64,000 nt of DNA from Owenia fusiformis (Eukaryota; Annelida; Polychaeta; Sabellida; Oweniidae), in the NCBI GenBank assembly GCA_903813345.2, contig CAIIXF020000002.1, forward strand, positions 16,378,467 to 16,442,466, given 5' to 3'. The first letter of the stretch is position 1, and each line of letters starts with the position of its first letter. Positions 1-12,000 of this stretch are shown here, one piece after another. The position numbers and the translations under genes were made by a program. The notes under the pieces are model-generated. The model saw only the letters and a list, made by a program, of their open reading frames with translations. It searched no databases and was not told the origin of the DNA.

Positions 1-830
1 GTATTACACAACGCCACTGTATGTGCATGGCGAACTGGTTCCCCTGTAAGCATCCGCTCTGTTCAATTGAATTATTTCATTGATTCATTAGTGAAATTGA
101 CCGGGAACTGAAATACTACAAATCTCAATACTTCCCCGAAATCAATGTATCAAGCGTCCGCTCTGTTCAATTGAGTTATTTCATGTACAAGCCATATTTA
201 TTTTGTGAAACTGCCAATACAGTAGTGGTGTATCATACAACGTCATTGTATGTACATGGCGAACTGGTTCCCCTGTAAGCGTCCGCCCTGTTCAATTGAG
301 TTATTTCATAGATTTATTTGTGAAACTGCCCGGGAACTGAATGTCATGAACTACTACAAATGATCTCAATGATTCCCCGAAATCAATGTATCAAGCGTCC
401 GCCCTGTTCAATTGAGTTATTTCATAGATTTGTTTGTATAACTGTTTTGAAATTGAATGTCATTATGTGCATGGCGAACTGGTTCCCCTGTGAGCATCTG
501 CCCTGTTCCATTGAGTTATTTCATAGATTTATTTTGAATGAATTACAACAAATCTCAATTCTTTTCTGAAATCAATGCAAACATATAAAATATTATGTAC
601 TTGTCAATACAGTGTGTCATACAACGCCACTGTATGTGCATGGCGAACTGGTTCCCCTGTGAGCATCTGCTCTGTTCTATTGAGATATTTCATAGATTTA
701 TTTTGTGAAACTGCTCGGGAACTGAATGTCATGAAGTACTTTTCAATACTTTTGTGAAACCGAACTGAATGTTTATGTCGGTAATTTTGACCAATAGCGC
801 ACAATCTTTCAATGTCTTATTTAGATTATA
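1..830. repeat. Tandem repeat of 170-230 bp, block 1
   Basis: The landmark CATGGCGAACTGGTTCCCCT recurs near 26, 255, 470 and 639. Between copies lie shared blocks (TTGAGTTATTTCATAG, GGGAACTGAATGTCATGA, CTACAAATCTCAATACTT). The copies are diverged and of unequal length. There is no convincing reading frame. Confidence 0.8.
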
Positions 831-1559
831 AACACATGAGGTAATGCTCATGTTGATTTTACTCCAATCAGCAAGTTAGTATTTGAACCTTTGATAATGG
901 CATTATGGGAAGTCCTACCTCGCCTCACTTTCATCTAGGTAAATTTAAAACGACCCTCGCAAAATCGATAAACGTTTTATTTGCTAAATATAATCGAAAG
1001 TAATTTGATTGAAGTGAACCAATTTAATTTAATATCAGGAAGTTGATGACTGTTCAGTTATAAACACTTATAGTTAAGATATGCTGTAAAAAAAGATATC
1101 GAAAAGTAATTATATTTTTGGTGAATGCATTTTATTTGTAAGGGAGATACCTGGATTTGCAGACTTGTTACCCTTTGCATTCGTTTGACTTCACTTCTTA
1201 AAAGAGAGCTTCGTCTTAGTTTAACTAGACTCTGCACGCAGGGTACAGACTTGTAAACATTTGCTCTAAAGACAATATTAAGACGAACATGTATTTAAGA
1301 TTCCATCATGATTGATATTCCTGCGATCTGTACTGCTTGATCTTATTATTAATTGAATTTAATTCCCTTTCAATAGTCTGAATTCTATTCGAGCAATTTC
1401 TGCAAATAATACTGGTACATATTCGTTTACCGTCAATCATCTAATCTAGAAGTTGTCCGTGAGCAGTTCTTTCACCGTTTTTTATTAGTTTTGTTTTTCC
1501 TGAAATCAGTCTTGGCAATGAAGCTCAGTACACAAGGCAAGCATGTTGTTTTTCAGTAT
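831..1559. other. Non-coding spacer between repeat blocks
   Basis: AT-rich sequence that interrupts the tandem repeat. I see no reading frame, RNA gene or repeat unit here. Confidence 0.5.
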
Positions 1560-2290
1560 TAGGAGTATACTTTCCCGAAATCATTGCAAACAAATTATAA
1601 AATATTATGTATTTGTCAATAAAACATACAACGCCACTGTATGCGCATGGCGAACTGGTTCCCCTGTAAGCATCTGCCCAGTTCCATTCAGTATTTTGTG
1701 AAACTGCCCGGGAGTTGAAAATTCTTAATTACTACAAATCTCAATACTTTTCCGAAATCGATGCAAAAATGTAATATAGTATCCGCTGGACAAAGGTGCG
1801 CTGTAAATATTGTAGGCTACTTTACAGAACTTGTACAATATCATACAACGCTACTGTATGTGCATCCCGGGATGTGCATGGCGAACTGGTTCCCCTGTAA
1901 AGCATCCGCCATGTTCTGTTGAGTTCTTTCAAGTATTTTGTTAAACTACCCGGGATCTGAATGTCATGAATTACTACAAATCTCAATACTTTTTCGAAAT
2001 CAATATGCAAACATGTAATATATTATCCACTGGACAAAGGTGCACTGTAAATATGGTAGGCTACTTTACAGAACTTGTACAATATCATACAACGCTACTG
2101 TATGTGCATCCCGGGATGTGCATGGCGAACTAGTTCCCCTGTAAAGCATCCGCCATGTTCTATTGAGTTCTGTCAAGTATTTTATTAAACTACCCGGGAA
2201 CATAATGTCATGAATTACTACAAATCTCAATACTTTTTCGAAATCAATGCAAAAGTTAATGACTAATCCATGTTTTTGGGGTGTGTAAAT
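1560..2290. repeat. Tandem repeat of 230-240 bp, block 2
   Basis: Three more copies of the same unit (landmark near 1647, 1879 and 2120). The last two share an inserted palindrome GCATCCCGGGATGTGC and an 'ACTGGACAAAGGTGC' segment, so they duplicated most recently. Confidence 0.8.
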
Positions 2291-3221
2291 CAAAAATGCT
2301 GTATACTATTGTAGCTATGCTCTAAACTTCAAGATCTGATCATTAAATTAACGTCAAATCAATTCTAAAAGCAAAAATATCCAATGCGTTAAATAATCTT
2401 TTCTTTTTTCAGTATTATTTTTGTAAATGTTATTAAAATTAAATTAGATATTGTAGGCCTATACGTTTATATGCACCTGGTTAGGGGAAGCTTAGCTACT
2501 AGACCTTGTCTGCCAGGCCCCCCGACCGAGACCTCTCACCATAAACACAGATTGCATGACATGTGCGTGTTTAATACAGTTGATGTCTCAAGACATTGTC
2601 TAAGTCACCACTCCCAAAAATATGATATTAGGGCTGTCTCCATTAGCCATAAGGATAAACCCATAATAAGTGAATAACCTGCGTACCAAACCTTCGGGCT
2701 AGGTCCCATCGCTCAGCTTATGGACAACTACGGTACCTTGTATATTTCATTAAAGATCATACACATTTTCGTACAGGAGGGGCTGCACCATCTTACCATA
2801 CTTGGTGTTTCGAACTTTCCTTAGCAGCGTGCCAAACATGTAACAATCTTGCCGACCTGGCAACAAAAAACATACACACCTAACAACAGTTTGGAGACAC
2901 ACACAAACTCCAATTCGCAAATTAAAACAATACACATTTACTCATAAACAACCAACCAAATAATACCCCGACTGGAAAACACTTTCCAAACCAAAATATA
3001 AACAATTACTTCATAACAACCAACACGAAACCAACACTTCAAAATATACATTCTAACAAGGGAATCTTCCTATTGTCTTCTTAATCACTACTCCCATAAC
3101 CACACTTAATTCAGGAACATACCTGATACACACATAATTACAGTGACCTAGATACATAATTGGCCACTAATACACATATAACACGTACCACTGACAACTA
3201 AGAATCAACCTAACTACCAAT

Positions 3222-3557
3222 ATGGCTAGGAAACGCAACAACAAACTTTACAAAGCCAAAAAACAATACATCCTTTCAAACACTCATAAAACACACAAAA
3301 CCAAAGCAGCGAAAACTAAGCTCGTTGTTAACTTGTCGGATTACACACCGTCAGAAGCAGAACACTCTGTTCTCTCTGAGGGACTCAAGTTTATTCCCAC
3401 CCCAAACTTAAAAACACTAGAGCGGGAACTCCCGACTGACATTCTAAGTTTTACCAGAAAACTTAGATTAAAATACTTATTTCATACAAAGAGTAGAACG
3501 AAACACCCGTTCTCTACAACGAAAAAACAACACAACCAAACCAGACTTAAACAATAA
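3222..3557 (+). pseudogene. N-terminal fragment of a retroelement protein (Penelope-like)
   Basis: 111 codons with a basic start (MARKRNNKLYKAKKQ), then LVVNLSDYTPSEAEHSVLSE and GLKFIPTP, then FTRKLRLKYLFH. The pattern NLS-x-E-x-L-x-GLKF-x-PTP followed by an F-R-K-L-R-L helix is what I know from the N-terminal region of reverse-transcriptase proteins of Penelope-like elements. No reverse transcriptase or GIY-YIG domain follows; the frame runs into A/C-rich repeats. It is therefore a truncated relic. Confidence 0.5.
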
Positions 3558-3579
3558 ACCAACCACACACAGACACAAT

Positions 3580-4810
3580 CAACCAATATGCATCACCCTC
3601 CCGATACAACACAAATATGGGAAAATCAAAATATTTGAAATACGGACGATTAAACCCTACATTCAAGTTAATATCTCATCAAAAAGATATACCACGAACA
3701 TAATGCACACACCAACAGGAAGCAAAAACATTAAACAAGCCGCCTGAACCAACAGAAAAACGATTTACCGATCATAGACCTTCCCTAAACACCGCCAAAC
3801 TCAAACCAACTTAAAGAATCGAAAATACCGCAAAATGCCGAAAACACCAAAACACGTCCAAACACGGAAAAGTTTACAACCCTTCTAATACACACAATAT
3901 GAACATTACATATACCTGACCATGAAGCTGACACAATGAACAAAACAACCAAATTAAAATTTCAACATCGAACTGACCATACCATGATGCAATTAACTAA
4001 TACGCATACACCCTCCCGATAAAACACAAACATGAGAAAATCAAAATATTTGAAATACGGGCCATCAAACCCTACATTCAAGTTAATATCTCAACAACGA
4101 GATATGCCACGAACATAATGCACACACCAACGGAAAGCTAAAACATTAAACAAGCCACCTGAACCATCAAAAGACAATTTACCTACCATAGACCCATCCT
4201 AGTCACAACCAAACTCAAACCAACTCAACAAATCGAAAATACCGCAAAATGCCGAAAACACCAAAACACGACCAAACACGAAAAAGTCAACAACTCTTCT
4301 AATACACACAATATGAACATAACATATACCTGACCATGAAACTGAAACAATGAACAAAACAACCAAATCCAATTTCAACATTGAACCGACCATACCCCGA
4401 TGCAATTAACCAATACATATACACCCTCCCGATAAAACACAAATATCGGAAAACCAAAATATTTAAAATACGGGCCATTAAACCCTACATTCAAGTTAAT
4501 ATCTTAACAACAAGATATGCTAGCAACATATCACATATGCCAACGGAAAGCTGAAACAGTAAACTTACCACCTGAACCACCAAAATGTAATTTACCTCCC
4601 CTCAACCCACCACACCACGCACACCAACTCAACAAATTGAAAACACCACAAAATGCCTCAAAATACAACCAAACACGAACAAGCCAACAACCCTTTAAAT
4701 ACACACAATATCAACATATAACATACATGACCATATGGCTTAACCACAAACCAAACCAAACTAAAATTCATCAATAAACTGACCACGCCTTTATGCAATA
4801 AACCAATACG
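3580..4810 (+). repeat. Three tandem repeats of about 400-415 bp (copy 1)
   Basis: The landmark ACCCTCCCGATAAAACACAA (with variants) recurs near 3594, 4011 and 4426, followed by similar A/C-rich text. It is non-coding and lies inside the retroelement relic. Confidence 0.8.
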
Positions 4811-4937
4811 CATAAACAACCACCCCCCTCCCGCTAAAAACGAATACGGGAAACCTATTAAAATACAACTGAATGATAGAAATAAAACAGCATTATCATT
4901 CACAATAAAATCACAATAAATCACATACAACATTCAT

Positions 4938-4990
4938 TCGGCCGCTGAGGAAGAACAATCATGGGATACCCCCATGAGTTCGAAACATCT
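4938..4990 (+). other. Hammerhead-like hairpin motif, copy 1
   Basis: CTGAGGA at 4945-4951 and GAAAC at 4982-4986 flank a stem formed by GAAC/GTTC and CATGGG/CCCATG. This matches the CUGANGA and GAAA core boxes of hammerhead ribozymes, which are known in Penelope-like elements. I cannot place a stem III and cleavage site, so self-cleavage is not supported. Confidence 0.3.
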
Positions 4991-5284
4991 TGGGGCCTTA
5001 TAATGACCAACATATAAGGGAGAAGATCCGCTACAGGATCGGGATGTCCGGCCTCTCTCTACGTGAATGAAGATAGGGAATAACACACCAATGTCATTAC
5101 TCTAGGATCTACCAAATATACACTACCCGTCACATGAGTACTGACGATGGTTAGGGGAAGCTTAGCTACTAGACCTTGTCTGCCAGGCCCCCCGACCGAG
5201 ACCTCTCACCAGAAACACAGATTGCATGACATGTGCGTGTTTAATACAGGTGATGTCTCAAGACATTGTCTAAGTCACCATTCC

Positions 5285-5460
5285 CAAAAGTAAATAAAAA
5301 ACTTGATTTCAAGTTACTATGGCAACCATTTCTTATTCAATGTTTCCGTTATTCTAAATATTGTTAGCTGGATTAATAAACCATTCCATGCTGCACATTC
5401 TGTGAAAATTTCATAGGAAAATATTGAAAAATAAAGAAATTAGAGAGATATTATGAGAAC
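5285..5460. other. Short unique spacer between element copies
   Basis: AT-rich sequence with no recognisable feature. It separates the terminal block of copy 1 from the body of copy 2. Confidence 0.4.
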
Positions 5461-5929
5461 TTTATGATCAACCCTCGTATGTCACATTGCTCAGCTTATG
5501 GACAAATACCAAGTATATTTCATCTCAAAAACGATCGGACACATTTTGTAGTAGAAGGGCTGTACCATCTTACCACACTTGGTGTTTCGAACATTTCTTA
5601 TCAGCGTTCCGAATATTCAACAATCTTTTTCTGCCGACCCGGCAATACAAAAATATATACACTTTATAACTCTATGGAGATAAACACTCACTCCAATTCA
5701 TACTTTAAAAAACAACGCATTTACTCACAAACAACCAACCGAACCAGGTTTCCCCAACCGGGAACCCTATTTAGAAACAGCCCATTCTTAAAAAACAATG
5801 GAAGTACATGTAAAACACAAACATATACAACGGACTATCAAACACATTACCCGTACATCATATAAAACTCATACCAACAAACAAAACAAACGAAAAAATT
5901 TTTAACAAACAAACTGACAAAATCGTGAT

Positions 5930-7130
5930 CTACAATTCACCAAAACGCATACACCATCCCGACAAAACACAAACACGGGACAATCAACAAATTGAAAACA
6001 CGGTAAGACAGCCCCTAGAAACAAGTTAATACCTCAATAACAAGAGATGCTACGACCACAACATATACATCGAAATAAAGCTTAGACATGACACTACACA
6101 CCCAAACCGTACCATACATACCAAAAAAGTCACAAAACAAACACGAAATTTACAAACCAAAATACCACAAAACTCCGATAAAACCAAAATACCGTAACCA
6201 ATCGCGAACGAGCTAACAACTTCCCCAACGCACACACTACCAAAATAAAAAAACAACTCACCATAAGGGTAAACAACAAACCAAACAAACAAAACAAATT
6301 CAAACAAACAAATTGACAAAAACTTGATGCAATTAATTAATACGCATACACGATCCCGACAAAACACAAACACGGGATAATCAAAACATAATGAAATCAC
6401 GGGAAGACAGCCTCCAAAATCAAGTTAATATCTCAACAACAAGAGATGCTACTACCATAACACACACACCAAAATGAACCTCAGACGTGACACTACACAC
6501 CCAAACTGTTGCAAAACAACTTATCTACCACTTACATATAAAAACGCCACACAAAACAAATAAAACAAGAAATTTACAAACCAAAACACTACAAAACTCC
6601 GATAAAACCAAAATACAAACAATCGCGAACAAGCTAACAACTCCCCCAACGCAAACACTACTGACATAAAACACACCTAACCATAAAGGGTAAAAAACAA
6701 ACCAAACAAACAAAACAAATTCAAACAAACAAACTGACCACAACTTGATGCAATTAATCAATACGCATACACGATCCCGACAAAACACAAACACGGGATA
6801 ATCAAAACATAATGAAATCACGGGAAGACAGCCTCCAAAATCAAGTTAATATCTCAACAACGAGAGATGCTACTACCATAACACACACACCAAAATAAAC
6901 CTCAGACATGACACTATACACCCAATTCATGGAAAAACAACTTTTCTACCACATACATACCACAAACGCCGCCAAACATACACAAAATTTACAAACCAAA
7001 ATACTTCAAAACTTCGATAAAACCAAAATACAACCCGACACGGGAAAACAGATCCCCTGTCAAGTAAACATATTAACAATAATATATACTACCACCACTG
7101 CACACTGTCACACAAATCAACACTAAGCTC
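5930..7130 (+). repeat. Three tandem repeats of about 400-420 bp (copy 2)
   Basis: The landmark CGCATACAC(C/G)ATCCCGACA recurs near 5948, 6345 and 6769. The 6345 and 6769 units are nearly identical over most of their length. The third unit decays after about 7030. Confidence 0.78.
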
Positions 7131-7431
7131 AAACACAAGACTAAACACCCAAACCTTTGACAAACAGGGAACCCACCACAAACTCACACTACACACATCC
7201 AAACCAATACCATTTTTATAAACGAAAATACCGCAAACTCCGATAAAGCAGAAACGCTACTAAAGACAACGAATTTACAACTCTTCCAATTTACATACCA
7301 TGAACATAAAACATACACCACTATATATGAAACTTAAACACAGAACCAAACCACAACGTCATCTTAACCAAAAGTTATCTCTGACACAACTGAATGATAG
7401 AACTAAAACCCAAACAGCATTCTTTCGGCTG

Positions 7432-7503
7432 CTGATGAAGAAATATAAGTTAGTAATCATCGAATAACTCGATGATTATAGGAAATGACACATCAATGTC
7501 ATA
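7432..7503 (+). other. Hammerhead-like hairpin motif, copy 2
   Basis: CTGATGA (7432-7438) is followed by a 10-bp stem (TAATCATCGA, loop 7464-7468, TCGATGATTA) and GAAA (7482-7485). A 5-bp stem III follows (TGACA/TGTCA) with a U-A at 7502-7503 where the cleavage site should be. Stem I does not pair (TCGGCTG against ACCCTAG), so the ribozyme is incomplete or the match is accidental. Confidence 0.3.
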
Positions 7504-7620
7504 ACCCTAGGATCAACCAAATATACTCTACCTGTCACATAAGTACTGACGGTGGTTTGGGGAAGCTTAGCTACTAGACCTTGTCTCCCAGACCCCTCGA
7601 CCGAGACCTCTCGCCAGAAA

Positions 7621-8588
7621 TGACACTTGTACTATGTACTGTAATGTGCCAGGCTAGCTGCGTTAGATACGCTAATAAGAGGCATTTCCAATGAAATCAG
7701 TTACAATGATTACTGGGATTGTTCACATACGGCATCTGCAAATTTCATGTAAATTCATCGCATTGATTAAATTCACTATCCAATAAAAATGTGCATTTAT
7801 ACTGTGCTGCGATTAAATGGGGACAGATGATTTAAAAAGAATTTCGAAAAACGCTTTGTTAAATTATTTGTTTCCGTCTAGGGCGACTTATTTAGAGAGT
7901 CTTATCAATTGTATAATAAAATGTGATGTACATGGAAAGCATACATCTTCATTCATCAGATGTTTATCGGGATGAAGAAAAGAACTTAATATCCACTGGG
8001 AATGAAAGATCGTGTAATTGTACGTTGAAAGATAATGGTTTTAAACCTGATTTACCATTTGCCCATCGGGTAAGTAAATCGAATCTCATACACTTACAAT
8101 GTAACTACGTGAAACTATAATGTGGCGTCCGTGGAACGAATGGTGAGCGAAAGCTACGCGAATGAACCAACTCCGTGGTACATACGAAATTACCCCGCGA
8201 TGAGCTTGAAGCGCACTCGTGACGCGCCCGCGGTGACCACGAAAAGCGTTCGATTTGACCACGAAATTCGGGCGGCATGCCGACGACATGGCATGGTGTA
8301 AGGCTAGTAATTAGATGTACGGTATATGCAACTTTAGAATAATTCTATTGTTTTACCGAATAACTATCTCTATGCATCACGCGTACATGTTAGATAACCC
8401 ATTGAAATAACATTTATGTTATATTATTTTACATCTTGTCCTTTCGATTCTTCGATAATTGATATATCAAAAATAGAAAACCTGAAATTTAAAATACTAA
8501 TACACAATGTCAATATTTTCTTTATGTAGGGAACCCAAAATGTATTTCATTTATAACATGCACATATTTATATTATTCTTATTCATGT
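7621..8588. other. Non-coding region downstream of gene A
   Basis: AT-rich, with a more GC-rich patch at 8120-8290. Short open frames here lack splice context and family features. I see no gene. Confidence 0.5.
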
Positions 8589-8594
8589 TTTATT
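8589..8594 (-). promoter_or_regulatory. Possible polyadenylation signal of gene A
   Basis: An AATAAA hexamer on the minus strand lies about 240 bp past the gene A stop codon. The DNA here is AT-rich, so it may be chance. Confidence 0.3.
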
Positions 8595-8830
8595 ATGATC
8601 GATCCATACTCTGGTTTTCTGCACATGGAGGACCAGATAGATTAATTTTACTATATCGACTGTTGAGTGAGGTCAGCTTGCTAAAAAGTGGCGATGCTTA
8701 TCTAAAAGATAATTGGTTCAGTTATGCCATAGTGGTAATGTCACAGCTCGTCGTTGAGACAACGTGAACTGCTCCAATTCAAAAATACTTTGACCAATCA
8801 AAGCAAGATATTCTTGTTTGATATTGTGTT

Positions 8831-9035
8831 TTAAATTGTCAATGGCGCATTTACATTTGATTCTTTTTTAGTTTTCTTTTTTATTGGTGGTAGATAGTCG
8901 AAATTGTCCTTTTCTTTTTGGCCTTTGATCTTTTTTATTTTCTTCTCTACTTGTTTTTGTCGCTCTTTGGCTTCTTTTGCCTGAACCTTGGCGATTTGCT
9001 CTCTTTTGTACTGCCTCTCGACGTTGATCATCTCT
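8831..9035 (-). CDS. Gene A exon 11: C-terminal coiled-coil tail and stop
   Basis: 205 nt joined in phase to exon 10 across a 5.0-kb intron, with a CTTTTCAG acceptor. It is rich in K, E, Q and R (INVERQYKREQIAKVQ), followed by LPPI, and ends at a TAA at 8831-8833. It is collinear with gene B exon 11 (INAERQFKREQLAR...LPPI). Confidence 0.88.
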
Positions 9036-12000
9036 CTGAAAAGATATTGGGATTACTCTATTGCAAATTTTGCTAATTATGTGTAATATTTCATTTTTCA
9101 AATATTTTGAAAATATAAATTCAGGCTACTTGGTGTTATGTCTATAATTCATTTCTTTCCTCAATACAATAAAACAACACAAGTCAGTGAATGGGCTAAA
9201 ACTGAGCGGATATTTTTTATTATTATTATGTAAAAGATTCAGACAAAACAGTTAAAAAAAACCTTATGTTACGTATATACAGGATGTTTAAATGAATGGG
9301 TGGGAGGGAGTGGCATAAAATCTTTAAACGAACACACAATGCGCATGTGTGAATTGCCACTCACTTTTCCAGGCACGTGTGCGGTGATCACCTACTTGAC
9401 ATGTATCAATATAACATGCCCATGTTACAATCCCATAGATAGGTGAACATATTTCGTGATGATTTCTGTAACATGCAGACAAATGTGGCTTTGGTAGGCT
9501 CGCACATGTGTAGAAAGCGCAACCAACATGTAAAATCACGCGGCAATGTACCCTGATCATGTTCTGGTGTAGCAAGCGTAGTTGGCGTAGGCCTAGGGTG
9601 AACAATGACAGTGTGTGAGTATACCTACAGACTCATGTTTCCGTGTAGCAAGCGTAGCTGGCGTAGTAAACATACCATACTGTTTTTCTTCAAATAAATG
9701 CACGTAGCAGACGTAGCAGTACACAAGGGTGACCCTACAGTGTGTATGTATACCTGTAGACTCATGTTTTGGTGTAGCAGGCGTAGTTGGCGAAGTCAAC
9801 ACAGTACATACTATGAAGTGGTCATTTTCAATAAAATATCCGTAGCAGACGTAGCTGTACCCAGGGTACACCATGGCAGTGTGTGTGTATACCTATAGAC
9901 TCATGTTTAGGTGTAGCAGGCGTAGTTGGCGAAGTCAACACAGTACATACTATGAGGTGGTCATTTTCAATAAAATATCCGTAGCAGACGTAGCTGTACC
10001 CAGGGTACACCATGGCAGTGTGTGTGTATACCTATAGACTCATGTTTAGGTGTAGCAAGCGTAGTTGGCGTAGTAAACATACTATACTGTTTTTGTTCAA
10101 TTAAATACCCGTAGCAGACGTAGTTGTACATAGGGTGACCCTACAGTGTATGTGTATACCTATAGACTCATGTTTTGGTGTAGCAGGCGTAGTTGGCGTA
10201 GTCAACACAGTACATACAGTATGAAGTGGTCATTTTCAATAAAATACTCGTAGCAGACGTAGCTATACCCAGGGTACACCATGGCAGTGTGTGGTATACC
10301 TATAGACTCATGTTTGGGTGTAGCAAGCGTAGTTGGCGTATTAAACATACTATACTGTTTTTGTTCAATTAAATACCCGTAGCAGACGTAGTTGTACATA
10401 AGGTGACCCTACAGAGTATATGTATACCTATAGACTCATGTTTTGGTGTATCAGGCGTAGTTGGCGTATTCAACACAGTACATACTATGAAGTGGTCATT
10501 TTCAATCAAATACTCGTAGCAGACGTAGCTGTACCCAGGGTACACCATGGCAGTGTGTGTGTATACCTAGAGACCAATGTTTTGGTGTAGCAAGCGTAGT
10601 TGGCGTAGTCAACATACTATCATGTAGTTATTTTCAATAAAATACCCGTAGCAGACGTAGCTATACCTAGGAAGGACCATGCCAGTGTGTATGTATACCT
10701 ATAGACCAATGATTTGGTGTAGCAAGCGTAGTTGGCGTAGTCAACATACTATCATGTGGTTATTTGCAATAAAATACCCGTAGCAGACGTAGCTATACCT
10801 AGGGTGGACCATGACAGTGTGTATGTATGCCTATAGACCAATGTTTTGGTGTAGCAAGCGTAGTTGGCGTAGTCAACATACTATCATGTGGTTATTTTCA
10901 ATAAAATACCCGTAGCAGACGTAGCTATACCTAGGGTGGACCATGAGAGTGTGTATGTATACCTATAGACCAATGTTTTGGTGTAGCAAGCGTAGTTGGC
11001 GTAGTCAACATATTATCATGTGGTTATTTTCAATAAAATACCCGTAGCAGACGTAGCTATACCTAGGGTGGACCATGAGAGTGTGTATGTATACCTATAG
11101 ACCAATGTTTTGGTGTAGCAAGCGTAGTTGGCGTAGTCAACATACTATCATGTGGTTATTTTCAATAAAATACCCGTAGCAGACGTAGCTATACCTAGGG
11201 TGGACCATGAGAGTGTGTATGTATACCTATAGACCAATGTTTTGGTGTAGCAAGCGTAGTTTGCGTAGTCAACATACTATGATGTGGTTATTTCCAATAA
11301 AATACCCGTAGCAGACGTAGCTATACCCACAGTGAACCAGGGCAGTGTGTGTGTATACACTCATATTTTGGTGTAGCAAGCGTAGTTGGGGTAGTCAACA
11401 CAGTACATACTATGATGTGGTTAGTTTCAATAAAATACCCGTAGCAGACGTAGCTATAAGACCCTTTAACGTGCTTCATAACACGGACGAGTGAATTATA
11501 CATGAAATACATGTTATGAAAGTTTTAATTGAGATATAAGTTTAAAACGTATAAAAAGACAGGATTTTGACGATGAGTGTAAACTTATAAATTATATCCA
11601 CGCGTACAGACAATAACACACTCTTGTGTCTCAATGGATGGACAGTGAACACTATATATACAAAATTAATAAGCTAAATATCTAAAGTGTCCAATCAAAG
11701 TTATCAAACACGTTGACTAGCATTTTAATACACTATTCAATCCAATCTCAGTGCTAGCGATTACTGCATCGAGCCACTTGGTTGCATAATCAACTCTAGA
11801 AATAACGTTTAAAAATGACCCGCAGTCATTACAGACTTTTTGCGAGGAATTTTATTTATCGTACACGAAAAATACCACATCCGTGCTTCGTACTTGCAAT
11901 ATAACTGAATTATAAGGTGTCGGATGCGTTCTAGGTGCAAATCACAATAATTATAACCTGACGATGAGGGAGCGGCAACTTGTGTCAAGTGTAAACTGAC

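Larger units (their letters stand above)
2479..5285 (+). mobile_element. Penelope-like retroelement relic, copy 1 with flanking terminal repeat
   Basis: A block of about 130 bp starting GGTTAGGGGAAGCTTAGCTA occurs at 2479-2610 and again at 5152-5285. Between them lie a block at 2700-2990, a 111-codon reading frame at 3222-3557, three repeats of about 400 bp and a hairpin region at 4930-5100. The plus strand is strikingly G-poor. The order is repeated in copy 2. The class rests mainly on the reading frame; another retroelement type is possible. Confidence 0.5.
5460..7620 (+). mobile_element. Penelope-like retroelement relic, copy 2 (reading frame lost)
   Basis: The block at 5460-5770 aligns with 2700-2990. 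Tandem repeats follow at about 5940, 6340 and 6764, then the hairpin region at 7420-7545 and a 65-bp remnant of the terminal block at 7556-7620. The region matching the 111-codon frame of copy 1 is missing. It is G-poor on the plus strand, like copy 1. Confidence 0.5.

Noticed and set aside
4199-6821. Minus-strand Val/Phe/Cys-rich open frames in the G-poor region
   Set aside because: The reverse strand of A/C-rich repeats avoids stop codons; the similar frames in successive units follow the repeat, not a protein.
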